Positions 5,274 to 6,210 of a stretch of DNA of 6,210 bases are shown piece after piece. The first letter of the stretch is position 1. Every line of letters starts with the position of its first letter. The position numbers and the translations under genes were made by a program. Below the pieces are notes generated by a model. It did not search any database and had not been told where the DNA came from. It saw only the letters and a list, made by a program, of their open reading frames with translations. The stretch is from Nitrososphaera sp. (lineage in GTDB: Archaea > Thermoproteota > Nitrososphaeria > Nitrososphaerales > Nitrososphaeraceae). The stretch spans positions 1-6,210 of the forward strand of contig JANWHJ010000051.1 in NCBI GenBank assembly GCA_025450475.1, written 5' to 3'.

Positions 5274-5357
5274 CTACTCGTCGCTTTCGTCATCGTCACC
5301 AAACTCGTCATCATCATCTTCGTCGAATTCTTCCTCAAAATTGTCGTCTTCGGACAT
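5274..5357 (-). CDS. 27-residue highly acidic micropeptide
   Basis: The minus-strand frame from ATG 5357 to TAG 5274-5276 encodes 27 residues, of which 19 are Asp or Glu, with three evenly spread Phe residues (7, 11, 19) and no Lys, Arg or His. The run uses both codons for Asp and Glu, as expected of selected protein sequence rather than a simple repeat. A TTATAA box (5388-5393) is centred about 33 bases upstream, which would leave a leader of only about 7 bases. Such a peptide could mimic DNA or RNA, bind basic proteins, or buffer metal ions; none of this is shown. Its stop is back to back with that of the winged-helix gene. It is too short for normal gene calling, so I am only moderately sure. 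Confidence 0.55.
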   Translation of the reverse strand: MSEDDNFEEEFDEDDDDEFGDDDESDE

Positions 5358-5387
5358 ATATCTGGGATTAACCGACTGAAATGATCG

Positions 5388-5393
5388 TTATAA
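5388..5393 (-). promoter_or_regulatory. TATA-like box of the acidic micropeptide gene
   Basis: TTATAA (self-complementary) lies between the end of the Cys-rich gene at 5414 and the micropeptide ATG at 5357. Its centre is about 33 bases from the ATG, giving a short leader rather than a strictly leaderless mRNA. Confidence 0.4.
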
Positions 5394-5413
5394 GTTTTGC
5401 CGGCTATTGAACC

Positions 5414-5581
5414 TTAATTTGCCTTTTTCCTGCCCACCTCTTCTCTGAAGGTCACCAGGCAGGGGCAGATGGCAACGCTGCATCGCCTTATCTCGCCGTT
5501 TTCTGGCAATTTTGATACCAATTGTGAATGTAGGTCTAGCGGGTGAAGACATTTGTTGCAAAGCGGATCGCTGTATGGCAA
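5414..5581 (-). CDS. 55-residue cysteine-rich protein with TTG start, putative zinc-binding
   Basis: The minus-strand frame runs from TTG 5581 to TAA 5414-5416. It has a CNKC knuckle (C8, C11) followed by His13 and His18, and a second cluster, CSVAICPC (C34, C39, C41), then a basic tail (REEVGRKKAN). Enough ligands are present for one four-ligand zinc site with one or two spare. The frame is closed by TAG 11 codons upstream and offers no ATG. The TTG is supported by a TTTTTACT box (5613-5606) at the same distance as in the divergent gene at 5662, with which it shares a mirrored promoter. I do not recognise the family. Without homologue data the gene remains a good candidate rather than a certainty. 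Confidence 0.6.
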   Translation of the reverse strand: MPYSDPLCNKCLHPLDLHSQLVSKLPENGEIRRCSVAICPCLVTFREEVGRKKAN

Positions 5582-5661
5582 CCGTCGATAATTGGAGGCG
5601 AGTTCAGTAAAAAGCTAACCCAGTCAGCTTTTTATAGGTAGGAATTAAACCTCATGCCAGA
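5582..5661. promoter_or_regulatory. Symmetric divergent promoter with a 9-base inverted repeat covering both TATA boxes
   Basis: The arms TAAAAAGCT (5608-5616) and AGCTTTTTA (5626-5634) are perfectly inverted around a 9-base spacer. Each arm, read outward, is an AGCTTTTTA TATA region. The distance from the outer edge of the arm to the first base of the start codon is 28 on the plus side (ATG 5662) and 27 on the minus side (TTG 5581). The match supports both starts and suggests that the two small Cys-containing genes are co-regulated. Confidence 0.65.
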
Positions 5662-5868
5662 ATGGGCCGTGTGGACAAGGGCGTCAACTGCAGCCTTAGC
5701 GGCTGCCCTAATCCAGCAGAACGCTCGATGAGCGGGTCCAAGGCAAGCATGGCTCCTGATATGGGCTTGGCTGGCAGCAAGCGCGTTTACCTTTGCAGGG
5801 ATCACTACAAGGAATGGAAAAAGCTCACCAAGCAAGACAGGGACAACGAGAGGGCCAGATGGGCTTAA
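5662..5868 (+). CDS. 68-residue putative zinc-binding protein upstream of thrS
   Basis: The product has 68 residues. Possible zinc ligands are C10 and C15 (CSLSGC) and C45 with H48 (CRDH), giving a C-x4-C...C-x2-H arrangement like a treble-clef or finger-type site. A Met/Ser/Gly-rich middle (22-39) looks flexible, and the last 20 residues are strongly charged (KEWKKLTKQDRDNERARW) and could contact nucleic acid. The ATG at 5662 is set by the TTTTTATA box at 5629-5636; another ATG at 5654 is out of frame. Its stop codon lies within the TATA element of thrS, 25 bases before that start, so the two genes are close neighbours with separate promoters. The family is unrecognised. Confidence 0.7.
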   Translation: MGRVDKGVNCSLSGCPNPAERSMSGSKASMAPDMGLAGSKRVYLCRDHYKEWKKLTKQDRDNERARWA

Positions 5869-5873
5869 ATTAG
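5865..5873 (+). promoter_or_regulatory. TATA-like box of thrS
   Basis: TTAAATTAG, overlapping the TAA of the preceding gene, is centred about 25 bases before ATG 5894, matching a leaderless thrS mRNA. Confidence 0.5.
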
Positions 5874-5893
5874 ATTTGTGTTTGGGATAGAAT

Positions 5894-6210
5894 ATGCGAC
5901 TGCTGCTTCTCCATTCAGATTTTATCGAATACGAGCCGATTGAAAAAGAGATCAGGGACGCAGAAGACATCATGTCAAAGTCCAAGGTAAGGCTCGAAGA
6001 CTTGGTGGTGGCTTATGTCGCAGTAGAAAACGGGGACGATGAAAGTGTCGCAAAGTCGGCAGTCGATGAGATAAGAAAGTATCTTGATATTGTCAAGAGC
6101 AAACGGCTCTTGGTCTACCCTTATGCTCATCTGAGTTCAGATCTTGCTCCGCCATCCGCTGCAGCAGGCATAATAAAATTAGTTGAAAGTACTGCAAAAG
6201 GATCAATTAG
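5894..6210 (+). CDS. thrS: Threonyl-tRNA synthetase, N-terminal archaeal editing domain (partial, runs off the right edge)
   Basis: The 105 visible residues match the archaeal-specific N-terminal editing domain of ThrRS, a relative of D-aminoacyl-tRNA deacylase that removes mischarged serine from tRNA-Thr. Landmarks are the opening MRLLLLHSDFIEYE (His7, Asp9, Tyr13), the central strand EDLVVAYVAVENGD (35-48) and the hallmark YPYAHLSSDL (75-84), whose His79 and neighbouring residues line the editing pocket in the known Pyrococcus structure. The ATG at 5894 begins the conserved strand directly and has a TATA-like box 25 bases upstream. No stop occurs before the window end. The aminoacylation and anticodon domains should follow to the right. 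In some crenarchaea the editing domain is a separate protein, so fusion to the catalytic domain is expected but cannot be seen here. Confidence 0.9.
   Translation, partial: MRLLLLHSDFIEYEPIEKEIRDAEDIMSKSKVRLEDLVVAYVAVENGDDESVAKSAVDEIRKYLDIVKSKRLLVYPYAHLSSDLAPPSAAAGIIKLVESTAKGSI

Noticed and set aside
5632..5985. Open frame of 117 codons on the minus strand
   Set aside because: It is antisense to the 68-residue gene and the thrS start, and it crosses their promoters.
1..6210. CRISPR array, insertion sequence, tRNA or rRNA gene, integration site
   Set aside because: No regularly spaced long repeats, transposase, cloverleaf with the conserved T-loop, or rRNA-like sequence was seen on either strand.

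Overview
The window looks like chromosomal DNA of an ammonia-oxidising archaeon of the Thaumarchaeota (Nitrososphaerota), most likely a Nitrososphaera-type genome. Three points support this. PurA is the short archaeal form. The ThrRS starts with the archaeal-type editing domain. Most genes have a TATA-like box centred about 24-30 bases before the first codon, with no Shine-Dalgarno sequence, which is the pattern of leaderless archaeal transcripts. Base composition looks balanced throughout, and I saw no mobile element, CRISPR array, tRNA or rRNA gene. The lineage is inferred from these traits, not from a search.

Layout. Positions 1-2777 are a nucleotide-biosynthesis block. pyrF (orotidine-5'-phosphate decarboxylase, minus strand) is translationally coupled to an unknown 226-residue protein. 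Next comes a small helical protein on the plus strand, whose 3' end overlaps purA (adenylosuccinate synthetase, minus strand) by 28 bases. A gene for a three-repeat helical protein (2842-3309, plus) diverges from purA and meets, stop codon to stop codon, a YggX-like putative Fe(II)-trafficking protein (3310-3582, minus). Positions 3758-5005 hold a two-helix membrane protein with a zinc ribbon (minus), a 54-residue zinc-ribbon protein (plus) and a seven-helix membrane protein (plus). The last of these overlaps a winged-helix DNA-binding protein (4989-5273). A 27-residue, extremely acidic micropeptide (5274-5357, minus) abuts its stop codon. Positions 5414-5868 carry two divergent small Cys-rich proteins that share a symmetric promoter. 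The window ends inside thrS (from 5894), which carries the archaeal D-aminoacyl-tRNA-deacylase-like editing domain.

How the genes relate. pyrF and purA catalyse late steps of UMP synthesis and the first AMP-specific step. Their two separate divergent promoters both carry TTGCGA/TCGCAA hexamers flanking the TATA element, which suggests a shared regulator. The 7TM/winged-helix pair looks like a membrane sensor coupled to a transcription factor. Five small proteins with paired cysteines lie between 3310 and 5868. Three of them were found by reading short frames or promoter spacing rather than by length alone (54, 55 and 27 residues for the short ones overall, the 27-residue one being acidic rather than Cys-rich).

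No single new defence or metabolic system is evident. The more unusual material is regulatory (shared hexamers, a mirrored promoter, other inverted repeats at promoters) and in the micro-genes.
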